A DNA stretch of 64,000 bases from Apoda limacodes (lineage: Eukaryota; Arthropoda; Insecta; Lepidoptera; Limacodidae). Each line of letters begins with the position of its first letter. Position 1 is the stretch's first letter. The stretch lies in assembly GCA_946406115.1 (NCBI GenBank), contig OX291555.1, positions 14,588,001-14,652,000 on the forward strand, in the 5' to 3' direction. The notes below the pieces were generated by a model. That model was not told the origin of the DNA. It made no database searches and saw nothing but the letters and a program-made list of their open reading frames with translations. A program made the position numbers and the translations under genes. Of this stretch, positions 46,346 through 58,167 are shown one piece after another.

Positions 46346-48759
46346 ACCAGATCAAGGCTTAAAAAAACGAAAAAACACGGTGCGGTATCAAATCACTTTA
46401 CTAGTGATTATTGATTGTTAACATACATCAACTGTATAGGTAATAACACAAATAGATCCAACCTCGAAAAACAGTAAATTCTAGAACAAAAAAAAACTAG
46501 TAGATGGCAGCACCTAGTACCGACGAAAAGCCTTGACACTGGCAACATTCAAACACAGCCCGGTAACAAACCGTACCAGTTTTGCATAATCTGGTACAAA
46601 TACAAAGCATACCACAACATTTGAATAACAAAATCGAGTTGTGGGTTTAGATTAACATCTCATTACACTAGTATAAAGATTACCTATTTAATTTATTAAT
46701 TTTAAGGCGCATCACTAGCGAGCGGCCCGCTTTTAGCAGAAATTAGCATTAAATAAAACTCACTGACAATAATTTTATACAAATTCAAATGATAGCGTTT
46801 AACTGCCATTTTTTTCGCCATTGACCATTTATACGCTAAATACGAGGAAGTTAAAAGTATCTAACGGCGACACTAGCTACTTTGGGAAGAGAGCAAAATA
46901 AAACATTGCTGTAATTAGCCAATGGAGTTACTTTACAAACACAGCTTAGCAACAATAAAATACGAAACGAACAACAGTTATACTGCAACTGATCTTCAAT
47001 AATAATTTACAACTATTAAATCAAAATCTCACAATATTTTACCAAACCGGCTATATAAATAACGTAATAACACAAATGTAAAACAAACATCAATTGTATA
47101 CAACTCCAATACCACAGATTAAATTCCAAACATAAACCATAGAGCACGCGCCGTTGCCTTTCGTAATACCAAAGCTCCATACTTTATGGCATCTGTACAC
47201 GGAATGGGCTAAATACTACATTTATCGATCTATTAGTTCGATATATTTCAGTGAAAATATCTCGACTAGGCTTTTAATAGGCACTTAAATGTTATAGCTT
47301 AGGTAATAATAAACAATGTAGTCCTTCAGTATCGAAAAGTTGCACTATTGACGTCTTTTTACCGAAAAGACATTTCTGTTTGAGTTTCAAATAGCTTTAC
47401 TGTTGAGTTGTAACTATTGGCTAACTCCATTCGTCACCGTGACATGAAAAATATATTTGTGGAGTGTGTATTGAACACCACAGGGAATTGATATAAAATA
47501 TATGTAGACACATACTAGGTACCTAACCTACTCTTTAAACTTTGCTCTTATATATATATATACACAAGCCTAACTGTTTGAAATTCCATTCAATAAGTAC
47601 CAATTGAAGGTAATGAAATGATTTCCCGATTTTAAGGTTGCAAACTTTTTTTGAATGAGTGAGTGTATTTCTAGTTTTAAAGAGGGTAAATAGAGGTACA
47701 GATTTTATTTTTCGAATTGTTCTTTTTCTGCACTTTTCGCTTTACACTATTGTCTTTTGATATCTTTTTTATCTTTTTTGCCTTCTGTTGTCTGTCATGT
47801 CGATTGTGTCAGACTAATATTTATTCAGTTTGCACATACTACTCAGATTTTCTATAAAGTGTCCTCTATCCAAAGGTTGTCTGGAAGAGATCGCTAATTA
47901 GCGATAAGACCGCCAATTTGTTATCGTTTTGCTTATTTTATTAGTGTGTTCTTTGTTTATGCGCAATAAAGTATATTATTATTATAACAAGAAATAAGAT
48001 ATGTTTAGTTTGTCCGATCTCGACAAATCCTACTAAGCTATACCAACCTTGTCAATAGTGATAGAGTATTTTAGCGTACGCGTGTTACAGATTAAAAAGT
48101 ACAACTACATGAAATAGAGTACTCCATTTTAGACTACAGTTAGCAACCTACCCGTTTCTCGCGATCCAAAAACCCTTTAGAATGCATAGATTTCGAGTTC
48201 TGTAATCTGTCATATGGACGTCTATGGAATAATGAGTCAGTGCATGTAGAGCTACGGACAAAACCAAATAAAACTTACCTAAATGCATAAAAGAAGTACG
48301 TTAAAAACAATACGCTCCTTTGGACTTCGCCACAGTCGAGGAAATGTACAGCTTTGTAGATAGTAAGAAAGCCTCGTTTAAAAATCCTCTTGTTTGTATA
48401 GACAATAATTTGTCGTAGGCAAGTCAAACAATTATTTATTATAAAGGTATTTAAGAAAATCGTAACAGTGCCATAAACAAGTATACTTCAATGACACAGA
48501 GACGTCTGGTACGAATTAACTTGTTTTTGCCAAAATTCTACTTAGGAATACGGGGCGTGGAGCTGGAATTTATTAAACTTTCATGAACTTTTCTGTGTCA
48601 TGCATCATTTCTTATTTCGCAGTGACGTCGCCATATCAACTAAGTACCTATTAAAACTAATTTGTCAGTGATACTTGGTGCAGGCGATCGAATTAAAAAA
48701 ACTAAAACTTAAAATTTAAAACGCCAATTGACTATGTTAGCTACATTTTTCTATTAAAA
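46346..48759. other. AT-rich noncoding DNA
   Basis: No gene or element established. GC-richer spots near 46,500-46,620 and 47,140-47,200 have no open frames of note. Confidence 0.4.
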
Positions 48760-49207
48760 GTCGGCCAAGTGCGAGTCGGGCTCGCGCGTGAAGGGTATAT
48801 ATAAGTTATGTATACTCTAAGGTTCCGTACCATTATCTAAAAAACTGAAAAAACTCACGTTTGTTGTATGGGAGCCCCTCTTAAATATTTGTTTGTGACG
48901 ATATAACTAAATATTCTGTGAATATTCTAAGCGTCCACCTGTTGCCGTTATCAATATTTATCAATCAAGCATATTCAAGCAACAAAATCACGTTTGTTGT
49001 ATGGGAGCCATCTCAAATATTTTTTTTTATCCGTTTTATAGCATTTGTTGTTATAGCGGCAACATGTGCTAAACAACATCTTCTGTAAAAATTTCAACTG
49101 TCTATCACGGTTCATGAGATACACCCTGGTGACAGACGGTCGGACGGACGGTCAGCGGAGGCTTAGTAATAGGGTTCCGCTATTTACCCTTTGGGTACCG
49201 AACCCTA
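48760..49207 (+). mobile_element. GGTTCC-type interspersed repeat, near full length
   Basis: Reference copy of the family in this window: starts GTCGGCCAAGTGCGAGTCGG, then AAGGTTCCGTACCATTATCT, two TTGTTGTATGGGAGCC boxes (about 48,862 and 48,995), TTCATGAGATACACCCTGG, a GGACGGACGG run, AGCGGAGGCTTAGTAATAGG, and the end TTTGGGTACCGAACCCTAAA. The start and end both carry GGTTC words in opposite orientation. Noncoding. I know this as a very common lepidopteran repeat but will not assign a class. Confidence 0.85.
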
Positions 49208-49212
49208 AAAAG

Positions 49213-49300
49213 GATATGAGAAGTTAAGCAACATCGAACATGGTCAATCGTTGGATGGGTGTTGATAACCCAAGTCGTAGGCTCTTGATAGTCAAATGGG
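49213..49300 (+). mobile_element. 5S rRNA-like SINE fragment
   Basis: AGTTAAGCAACATCGAACAT then GGTCAATCGTTGGATGGGT follow the 3' half of eukaryotic 5S rRNA (GTTAAGCAACGTCG..CGGTCAGTACTTGGATGGGTGAC) with scattered changes. It starts right after the GGTTCC repeat. The downstream sequence is unlike the gene, so this is a SINE head or decayed copy. Confidence 0.6.
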
Positions 49301-51179
49301 CACTAGCACGTTGTCAACGTTCGCCAATCGCACTGAGCCAGTGTGTTGGACAGCGGCATAAGCCGCCTTCCATAATGAGCGGCCTGTACCCCTGCAGCGC
49401 GGACTCACAACGACTGAGCCAACAAACTGCAAAGGCGTCAAACTCCGCTAATACCGAATCACTAAACCATAACAGATGCAACATAATCCATCGTATAGCC
49501 GGCCATTAGTTTGATGCAACGCACGCGCCGGCCGTGCCCTGTTTACCCGACGCGCGCCCATATTATCGGTATGCACGCTTACATTACCCAGATGCACTAA
49601 TTTAGAATACGGATTTAGACATTGGGAAGGCCGTCAATTGGTACTTATTTAATGGAATTTCAAACAGTAAGGCGTATTTTTAGAAACGCACGTACATAAT
49701 ATTTCAATACAAAAACATTATACCGTAAATTTACAGTAAAGCTCAAACAAGTGAAATACATGGATGCCTAGGTCCAGCAGCGGTCGCGGTTTACGGCTAA
49801 TACGATAAAATGAGGCTATTCTTTTGTCATGTTTTATGATGCGATATAGAGAAGACGATAGGCTAAATTATGACACAATTATGTGCCCGTCCATTCGCTT
49901 CATGGATTCTAAAGACCACTTAGCATCGATCGAGCTAACAATAAAAATACAAAAAACAACGAGGCACTTAATATAACAAAAACGGACAAAGATGGTAACA
50001 AACCGGTAGCCTCAGTAATAAACACGTAACTCGCGTAAAGAACATCACGCAATCGTCATGGAGTGAGCACAAATGGGGTTAGGCGTAACTTTAATTTTTA
50101 ACAATATCTACAGCCAATCGCATGCCAGATGCGTTGGCTAGAGATGCGGGCACGCCTACTTGGCACGCAACAGTACGCAAGATGAGACGGTAGGAAATGT
50201 CAAAAAGAGATGGGCCGTTTTGACAGCTGGAGCCGGATGAAGGGTTTTGACAGTGGAGCTAGGAGATTTTGTTACGACAGGTCAGGTTAAATGGACTGCG
50301 AAATTGTTAACTCCTAGAATTACTTCCTTTTGTTTCTTTGAAAATATATATTTTGAAATGTTTTGCTGTAACTCTTTTTTTTTCGATCGTTGTTCTTAAT
50401 CGTAAATAAATATCATTTGAAGCATGTCCGCTTTCAGAGCTTTGTTTATTTCAGCCGTTGTTCTATTTTATTGTCCATTTTATTTCACTACACTGTAAAA
50501 ACAAATTACTTACAAAAAGACCAATTGATTTATATCAAAGCAAATTTATTAACTCCAAGAAACTGATCCTCTCCCTATAGACGTTAGAGAATATTTCTGT
50601 TTCGGAAGATATTTATTTATACCAAGATAAAAATATTCAAACAACTGAATCGACTTAAGAATTATAGTTATTTTGATAGCAAAGATAATTTAGTCTTCAA
50701 ATAAAAAAGGTATCGATTTTCGTCAAGCAATTTTGTTGTTAGAATAAGAAATGTCATCCTTGTTTCTAGCAAATATTTGATTGGTCAGAATTAGAATCAG
50801 AAAAAGAAGACCGAAATTTAAATAAAACTTGATTAGTTATCTCTTTAGTTATCAATCGTTCCATTTTCAAATTACATATTTGACCGCTCAAGCGGACGGC
50901 TAAAACTTTGCGGGTCGCTCTTTGATACTGTACTACAAGTACGATTTATCCCAAAGAAGCTTGTGCAAGATACGGTGGCATATCATGGCATGTTTGAGAG
51001 AAGGGTATATGCAAGTTTTGTACTTGCCAAGAAAAAAAAAGTAGTCACATAGAGATAGACGGATAGGGAAACACCAACGTCTCACATAGTACTTTTTTGA
51101 CACGGACCCTTAAAAACAAAAGTGAACAAGAATTATATACGAAAGTCTAATATAAATTATATAAATGCGTAATCGTGGG
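49301..51179. other. Noncoding DNA, GC-richer at the left
   Basis: 49,301-49,600 is GC-richer (GCGCACGCGCCGGCCGTGCC...) and might be the body of the 5S-headed SINE or old LINE sequence. The rest is AT-rich with no recognised features. Confidence 0.4.
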
Positions 51180-51576
51180 TGGGTTTAGGGTTTCTTACCC
51201 AAAGGAGCCCTATTACTAATGAGCCTACGCTGTCCGTCTTGCCGACCTTTAAGAATCCTGAAATTATTACAGAATATAGCTTATAATTGCGGATTATAGA
51301 AAATATAATTAAAAGTTAAAAAATACAAATTTAAGACACGAAAGACGTTATATTGTTTTCACTTTATGTATAATGCCATCTAGCGATTATTAAGAAAAAC
51401 AATAACAAATTTGTAAGTTGGACACTATATAAAAAGTTAAGTTATCTGGGGCTTGATCAGTCATTGAATGGGTGACGCTTAGCGAAACACTTAGTTTTTA
51501 TTTGTGTTCGTTAATTAGGTAAATAGTGGCACAAAACCCACATTGCGCGAGTCGACTCGCACTTGCCCGATTTCTA
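51180..51576 (-). mobile_element. GGTTCC-type repeat, minus copy
   Basis: The reverse complement starts ATCGGGCAAGTGCGAGTCGA near 51,575 and contains GACGGACAGCGTAGGCTCA, TAGTAATAGGGCTCC and AGAAACCCTAAACC at the left end. A 5S-like patch is embedded (next entry). Confidence 0.65.
51435..51490 (+). repeat. Weak 5S rRNA-like patch
   Basis: AAAGTTAAGTTATCTGGGGC then TTGATCAGTCATTGAATGGG and TGACGC track the same 5S region as 49,213 and 54,030, with more mismatches. Confidence 0.35.
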
Positions 51577-51954
51577 CTCTACAAAAACATGAAAAGAGGT
51601 AAACAAGTCTGGTAATATCTTGAAACTAGATTTTAAAATTAAGTCTGATATCATATTAGGTATCAGTTGCGACAAATGAATAAATTATATGATTTTATTC
51701 TTATTTATTTATTCTATCTTATTTATATTTATTTTAATACATTAGAATGAAACCTCCTTTTATCAGCCTACGTAATTATTTGTTATGCTAATTCCGAAAC
51801 GGTACAAATCGATCACGAAAGGTTTAGTACCGTTATACATATTGGTAAACCCATTATATATATCTCTTGAAATAATTTGTCTATTTATATGTAAGAAACG
51901 ACCGCAATAAATGGGCAGTCTAAGGGTTCAAATACCTACTACTAGCATAGGGTA
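51577..51954. other. AT-rich spacer
   Basis: Nothing recognised. Confidence 0.4.
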
Positions 51955-52245
51955 ATCCTACTAATATTATTAATGTGAAAGTTTGTTTGGATGTTTGTTA
52001 CTCTTTCACGCTTCAACCACTGAACGGATCGAGATGAAACTTGGCATACATATATGTTAGGTCCTGGAACAGCATATAGGCTACTTTTTATCCCGAAATT
52101 CTCGCGGGAATAACTATAACCGAGCTTAAACGAACTATAGCTATAGCTACAGCTAGATATAGCAAACTGCGTAAGTGTAAAGGAGTAAATCACAGTTGCC
52201 GATAACCAAATTTAGGGCAGGCGGAGCCGCTGGCAAATTAGTATA
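51955..52245 (+). mobile_element. RTE-type LINE 3' end, copy A
   Basis: CTACTAATATTATTAATGTG, CGCTTCAACCACTGAACGGA, TCGAGATGAAACTTGGCATA, then TTTAGGGCAGGCGGAGCCGC and GGCAAATTAGTATACC. Same family as 8,650-8,745 and the next entry. Confidence 0.75.
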
Positions 52246-52274
52246 CCTAGTTAAGGAGTTCCTCGTCGACAGCC

Positions 52275-52517
52275 GAATTTAGGGCGGGCTTCAACCACTG
52301 GACGGATCGGGATGAAACTTGGCACACCTATACATTAAGTCCTGGAATACTTTTTATTCCGAAAAATTCAAAAGTTCCTGCGGGAATAACTATAACCGAG
52401 CTTGCTACAGCTTGCTTTAGCAAACGTCATAAGTATAATAATTAATGAGTTAAGTAAGGAGTTCCACGCCGATAACCGATTTAGGGCGGGCGGAGCCGCT
52501 GGCAAAATCTAGTAAGT
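52275..52517 (+). mobile_element. RTE-type LINE 3' end, copy B
   Basis: Directly follows copy A in the same orientation and starts at the internal GCTTCAACCACTGGACGGAT. Ends GATTTAGGGCGGGCGGAGCC then GCTGGCAAAATCTAGTAAG. Tandem arrangement suggests a partial duplication or a second insertion. Confidence 0.75.
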
Positions 52518-53079
52518 AAATAATGCTTGGAGTGTGGGTGCCTATAAACTTAAACACACAATTACCATATCTAATGCGAGTCGGCGACTAGTGAAAACCT
52601 CGTCAATGTTTTGAGTAAAATTTTATATGAAAGAGATTTCTCCTGGAGATTTTTATATGAAACCTAGCAATGTTTGTTATTGATATCAATCAGCATACCT
52701 AAAACATCGTATTATAGACCTAGGAACTTATTGGGAACAGTCTCGAGTAGGCCAGGCTCTTGAATTCGAGAGAAAAATGTATGCAAGCACTTTAACGGGT
52801 CTCGAGAGGTAAGACCTACTTTTATCAGCCATACTCTTAAGGTAATCGGTCCATAGAGCGAGCTGTGGAGCGACCCTCGCTTCAGATTCCGATACGCGGT
52901 CTTCAATCTAGATCACGTCTACTCCAAAGGCTGTATTAAAAAAATGCCTAAAACAATCTCAGGAAACTGAAGAAAACAGGTAATTTTTCCTTGCACAAGC
53001 ATACTACTACAATAATTTGTTTCACAAACCAATATTAATCAAATTTTACTCTTCAGTCCATAAAAAGTTATCAGCTCAA
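52518..53079. other. AT-rich noncoding DNA
   Basis: A GC-richer minus-strand frame at 52,712-52,906 has no splice or domain support. It may be LINE-related. Confidence 0.4.
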
Positions 53080-53315
53080 ATTGGTCCACTGCTGGGCATA
53101 AGCCTATATGGCGCGCCATTTCTCCAGGTCCTCTGCCTTCCGCAGACAGCCACCACCAGCCACCCTTTTAAGGTCGTCGGTCTACCGGGCTGGAGGGCAT
53201 TCCATTCTTAGCCTTCCCATACGCGGTCTCCACTCTAGGACACGTCTGCCCCATCGGTCATCGGTTTTCCGACTGACTTGGCGAGCCCACTGCCACTTCA
53301 ACTTGCTAATTGCCA
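53080..53315 (-). mobile_element. LINE 3' coding tail
   Basis: On the minus strand it reads KLKWQWARQVSRKTDDRWGR then RVLEWRP, then LRKAEDLEKWRAIWA near the end. The WAxxVxRxxDxRW and RVLEWRP blocks are the C-terminus of endonuclease-type LINE ORF2 proteins. Matches 43,565-43,745. Several frame breaks. Confidence 0.75.
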
Positions 53316-54020
53316 TAAAACTTAAATCCAAATATTTTCGTACTTTTATAAATTTTGCTTTAGCAAATTTTTGGTTTAGCTTAATATGTTGGTAAATACT
53401 TACTCCAAATTTTAAAATGTGTCTAGTTTATTAAAATTATTAATTATTTTAGTAATAATTAATAAATTTTACAAAACACAAAATGTAATATTTCAGGTAA
53501 TAATCGATATATGTATTCTTTAACGCGTCATGCGTTTTCAGTACGTATAAGATATCTCTTGTTCTTCAATTTGCCAATTTTCGGACGTACATATTTCTTT
53601 TTAAACACTGGCTTATCTATAATAGTAAACGCTTGGTACCCTATGGCAGATTAAAGGAGTCCACATTCAGTATTATATCAAGGGCTTTTAAATTCAATTG
53701 CCTAGATCTTACATTGGTGGCTGTTGACTTCCTAAAAATGTACTGGCTCAACTTTAGATATATAGAATAATTAATTACTGCTGTAAAATGCTTCAAAGTG
53801 AAATTAAACGCTTTTAACACAAATCAATTAGCTAAACATTAATACTCAAATAAACAACCATTAAAATATGTCATTCAAATGCATATTTGAGGCACTTCTC
53901 GACGATGAGATAAGAAATTACTAAATAATTTAACACCTGTTAAAAAGTTTCCATAAAAAGCGAGTTAATGATGATGTCTTATCATAACTAGGTGAATTTC
54001 GTCTACAGGTCTATCGGATC
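53316..54020. other. AT-rich noncoding DNA
   Basis: Nothing recognised. Confidence 0.45.
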
Positions 54021-54027
54021 GATCTAT

Positions 54028-54170
54028 CGAAGGTAAAGCAACGTCGGGCGTGGTCAGTCACTGGATGGGTGACCGTACTAGTGTGTCATATTTTCTGAGC
54101 TCTTCCGAACTTTGGAGCGCACGTTAAACCGCCTCGGCCCTTGGTTATATTCATGGAATGGTAGAAGTTT
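54028..54170 (+). mobile_element. 5S rRNA-derived SINE
   Basis: GTAAAGCAACGTCGGGCGTG then GTCAGTCACTGGATGGGTGA follow the 3' half of 5S rRNA very closely. After CCGT comes GAGCTCTTCCGAACTTTGGA then GCGCACGTTAAACCG, a non-5S body. A 5S head with such a body fits a 5S-headed SINE (SINE3 type) whose internal polymerase III promoter lies in the 5S part. Confidence 0.75.
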
Positions 54171-54340
54171 GTCTCATTTGAGTTGATATACTGAATAAAT
54201 AAACAAAATCTAATGTCATTATCATGGCCAAAAGACGTCCGCTGCTGAAGGTAGACTCCTTGAGCCTCTTGCGGCCATTGTTGCTGTGGCTCTAACCAGG
54301 TCTAATGTCATTATCATGGCCAAAAGATGTGCGAAAGTAG
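54171..54340. repeat. Direct repeat, 91 bp apart
   Basis: TCTAATGTCATTATCATGGC followed by CAAAAGA occurs at 54,209 and again at 54,300. Looks like a local duplication. Confidence 0.7.
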
Positions 54341-54687
54341 GTAAGGACATTCTCAATTTATATGACTTAGGAGACTGAAAATCCTTGCCATATAAAGTCA
54401 ATACACACCTTGTAATATACAGTATTTTGGTATGACAGTCAATTTAAAAGGTTTTTATAAATATCACATAAAATTTATTTATCGCAATTATACTATCAAA
54501 TTTAATTTTTAATTAGGAAATTTATGATAGCTATAGAGATTACGTCATCATCCATTTATTTAACAAGTTTTAAGCACTAACATGTAAATTACTATAAAAA
54601 ACCATTGAAATGGAATAAAATCTTTAGGGCTCATTTTCTCAAAATCATGATTTTGTAAATGTGTTGGTTTGACACAGCGCAGACCTA
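54341..54687. other. AT-rich noncoding DNA
   Basis: Nothing recognised. Confidence 0.4.
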
Positions 54688-54815
54688 TCATGTCTGTGAA
54701 GTTAGCACCCCAATTTGCAGCACCCCCGAACTTAGGGTGAGTTCTGGGTCCTTTTACAATAGTTCTAGAGTTCCCGACAGGGTGCAATGATAGTTCTGCC
54801 CTTGGGGGGGCATAG
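54688..54815 (-). repeat. Second copy of the 3.5-kb module
   Basis: Reverse complement of about 3,528-3,655 with very few differences over 127 bp, from CCCCCAAGGGCAGAAC to CTTCACAGACATGAT. The flanks are unrelated on both sides, so the borders of the mobile unit can be read here. It carries one arm of the 15-bp inverted repeat seen at 3,499/3,633. Confidence 0.85.
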
Positions 54816-56679
54816 ACCTATCTATATAAACTTAAACTGTAAAACATTATCTAAGTACAAATTTACATACAAATCAGACAAAGACTTACAACACTTAAAA
54901 TTGACAAATCTATAATAGCTCAAATAATCTATTTTATTGTATCAAAATTATATAAATTAATTCCTTTCAAAGACTAATATAATGTTATGTAATACTTTCC
55001 AATAACCTCAATGAATTTGGTAATGAAAATCTCATTAGGAACTGGTAGTAAAAAAAATCAAATTCAAATGTAGAATGAATTATTTTTAAATAACCTGCTT
55101 GGTATGCCAATAAATTTTCAAAGAATAAACATTACCTACTACAAATATAAATACTAAAAACCATAGACACTAAGCAAGCATAATGAATATATACCTAGAC
55201 AATTTGTTTGTTATGTTTCAATACTTACTGGGCAAATGTTTTTTTTTGCATGAGAATCTAATGAGATTTACATAAGTGATTTTGAAAAACACCAATATAA
55301 TGATGATAACTATTAATAGTTTTCCTAAAAACGTTGTATTTTTACATTTGACGGCTTTTCTAGAAGTTAGATTTTGCTTGCAGTTGAAGTAAATCAATCC
55401 CTTTTTAAGAAATTTTATCAGGAATGAATAAAATAAATATAGCTCTGATGATTTTCAACTTTTCCGACTTGTAGGTTCACATATTAAGTAGTAATAAAGT
55501 CAAAGTAATATTTTTTTAATTTAAATTAGGTTTTTACAAAAACTTTGTATTTATTGAATTGTCAAAATTATTTATTGCTATAACTTTGAAACAGAATCTA
55601 CTTCAAGCCATAATCTGCAGGATGATCACATCATGCATGTAATTTATAAAGTTTTCCTTACAATAGTAATGAAAAGCATGTTTGAGGTTTATTATGAAAT
55701 TAGGAGGTACAGAAACTGAAAAAAAAAACAGTGGGGACTAGAAGTGAATGATTAACAATTTGGCTATCATTACACAGTTACTACAGCTTTGCGATTGACT
55801 TAGTCGCATTTAAACAGAATCCTTTAAGGCATGTTCCAAAACCAGGCGAGTAATTATCACCATGGAAAAGTCAAAAGCGGAACTTGTTTTGGAACAGGAA
55901 TTTGACAGTAAATTTCAACCTCTTCTATGGTAGTGTGAAGAATTCAACTTGACAGTTAGAAAATTACTCTACTGGGCGTCCCAAAACCACTTTTTTCACT
56001 TCCTCCTTGTTATTTCAAACGCACCCTTTAAGTGATTGTGACACGCAGCAGTACACCACAAAACATGTAGCGGGTTAAATTTCCATTTGAGTGTGATTCA
56101 AAGACTTTGTTATTCGTCTGGCAACCCGGCCTAGAATGATTTTCACTGTCTGCCTTCTTGAAGTATAAAATTTAGTACTCAGCCTTACTTAGATGCTTTC
56201 AAACCATAGTATTAAAATGTGTAAGTAGTATATTGTTGCCAACCTATATTTAGATTTAGCCAGAAGTAGGTACTCCGTTGAAAGTTCGTGCCGATTCCAT
56301 AACGACGACGGCATGTCAATCACATTAATTGACAGCGTCTGGCAAGAATTATTTTTGTATTCTTAAAAATAGAAAATGTGTGGAAACTTACGACTACGGT
56401 TTGATCAATAGCTTTCACGAACTGCTGCATCTAATGCTGTTGTTGATTATCCTATTGTAACCTCAAAACTTCATCAACAAAGGAACGTGGTGGCAACACA
56501 ACATGATTATAATGATATTATCGTAATAAAGATTGCGAAAAAGCTATTTTAGCGAGCAATACTTCAGGTTGAACAGATTAGAAAATAAAACAGTGAAAGA
56601 ACACACCAAACACGGCCATTTTCATACAACTCAATGGCACCACAATGAGTTTCAAAGCCTAATAAAATTGAAAACTTAC
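54816..56679. other. AT-rich DNA, probably intron of the next exon
   Basis: On the minus strand this follows the donor at 56,679. A strong minus-strand acceptor (CACTGTTTTTTTTTTCAG near 55,718) leads into a short frame and soon an AATAAA, but the reading phase gives only a seven-residue end, so I do not call it. Confidence 0.35.
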
Positions 56680-56742
56680 CCTTTCAACATCAACGTCAGT
56701 CCCAGTACACAGTCTCTTGCCACCACTGCCGTTGTAAGCCAT
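56680..56742 (-). CDS. Probable first coding exon, unknown gene
   Basis: On the minus strand GTGCACGATGGCT starts a 21-codon frame, MAYNGSGGKRLCTGTDVDVE then R, ending in phase 0 at the consensus donor GTAAGT (56,679 downward). Codon composition is GC-richer than the flanks, and an arthropod-type initiator lies 95 bases upstream. No signal peptide: the product would start in the cytosol or nucleus. I do not recognise the protein and found no following exon with certainty. Confidence 0.45.
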
Positions 56743-56860
56743 CGTGCACCACAAAATAAAACACAATCACAAAAAGCGCGTTGAATTAAAACGATGACGT
56801 GAATACCACCTACTTCAACGGTGGCCGCGAACAGACTGAGTGAATGAATGAATGAACAAA
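56743..56860 (-). promoter_or_regulatory. Candidate initiator and 5' UTR
   Basis: The minus strand has TCAGT at 56,839-56,835, the arthropod initiator consensus, within CATTCACTCAGTCTGTTCGC. No TATA box at -30. The implied 5' UTR is about 95 nt and uninterrupted up to the ATG at 56,742. Confidence 0.4.
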
Positions 56861-57933
56861 ATTAAACAACACAAAACTTATCATGACCGAATGCTTTCGC
56901 AAGACTATCACAGATTAACCTACTTGAAGGAACTGTTTTTTTAATGCCAAATTGCTAACAAATTTGGCTATCTACGCCATTGCAGTTTTGTTTTTTTGGT
57001 GTTAGTTTTTTGCACTAAAATTTGACGTTTGACTACTCCACCGCCAATATTTCTGCTTAACGCGTTGTCCTAATACATCACGATTACGCGACCAAACAAG
57101 TTCGCGCGACCTTTGTTCGCACCTACGAATGTAAAATCAAACATACTAGATTTGAATCAGTGTCCTAAGCGATGTGGTAGCGCGACCAAAATGTTTAATT
57201 TCGTTCGCACGAATGTTTGGTCGTTTCCAAAGAGACGTAAAAGCGATTTTATAGGTGAAGAGGCGAAAGGTGTTCGGTGTCCATTTCAAGAAGGACTTCC
57301 GAAAACATGACCAATAAAAGTGAGCTAAAGGTATGTCGAATACCTACGTCAGATTATAATTTATCGCTATAAGCACGGACGCTAAGCAGGAGGAATTTCG
57401 TTCAATGACCGGTCACTATTTGTCTCTGTTGCACGCGTATAATTGTTTGCCGATGCACTCGCACTGCTGTGATGACCGCTGTCTTCTTCTACCTCCTTCG
57501 CATCCGTGCTATAGTTGAATAGTGGTTGACAACGGTGACGGTCTCATGTGGATCAGGCTAATAAGTAAGGTGGAAAGGGAAATAGTACGACTTGGCTGTT
57601 CCTTTATAGATAACGCGATATTATTATTTAGAGACACTTCGTCATGTCTGTACTTGAGAAAGTTAGGGACGCGGAACTCTTGTTCAGGTGCTCAGGACGT
57701 AATTGTTGTTGACCAATGAGTTATATGTTGCTGAACTCTACTAGCGCAATAAGAACAATTTGTGAGACCATAAACAACTTTAGTAAGTAAGGTTTAGATT
57801 GTAAGCGTCAGCCTGCCAAATAGCTTCAATAGTCGCGTCAATAGCTATTCTGAAGGGGTTTGCTATATTTAGAGCTCCTGTGGAAATTTAAGAAATACCC
57901 TAATCGTCTTGCTGAGGCGCACCCGCTCTGTCG
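56861..57933. other. Noncoding DNA with inverted GCGACCAAAC words
   Basis: GCGACCAAAC at about 57,088 is mirrored by GTTTGGTCG at about 57,219. Between them TTCGCGCGACC and TCGTTCGCACGAA recur. This may be a 140-bp MITE-like unit. A frame at 57,522-57,719 is not supported. Confidence 0.3.
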
Positions 57934-58167
57934 GTGGCCGCAAAATTAGGCGGGAAAGGTTGTGATTTACATCTTGACAGGCTCCAAGCTTTGAATACCC
58001 GGAGCTTTAACCTAAATAACGTGTTTCTGGAACAGGATAAAACTCTACGCATACAACTTGCAGTCGCAGCTCTCCGATTGGAAGTAGACATCAAGTTACT
58101 TCCTGACGAGTGGCGCTTTCTGCAGATAGAAAAAAATCCAGAAAAGGACTTGAAAAAGGAGCAATGA
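57934..58167 (+). CDS. Unidentified protein-like open frame
   Basis: A 77-codon frame with even, protein-like composition: LHLDRLQALNTRSFNLNNVF, then LRIQLAVAALRLEVDIKLLP, and a Lys/Glu-rich end (EKNPEKDLKKEQ). The GC content is above the flanks. No domain recognised. It could be a final exon (no clear acceptor), a fragment of a mobile element, or chance. Confidence 0.25.
   Translation: MAAKLGGKGCDLHLDRLQALNTRSFNLNNVFLEQDKTLRIQLAVAALRLEVDIKLLPDEWRFLQIEKNPEKDLKKEQ

Noticed and set aside
54560..54787. Minus-strand 75-codon frame
   Set aside because: Lies almost wholly in the dispersed module also found at 3,528-3,655.
55690..55735. Second exon for the gene starting at 56,742
   Set aside because: The acceptor is excellent, but in the required phase it encodes only seven residues before a stop. 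No independent support.
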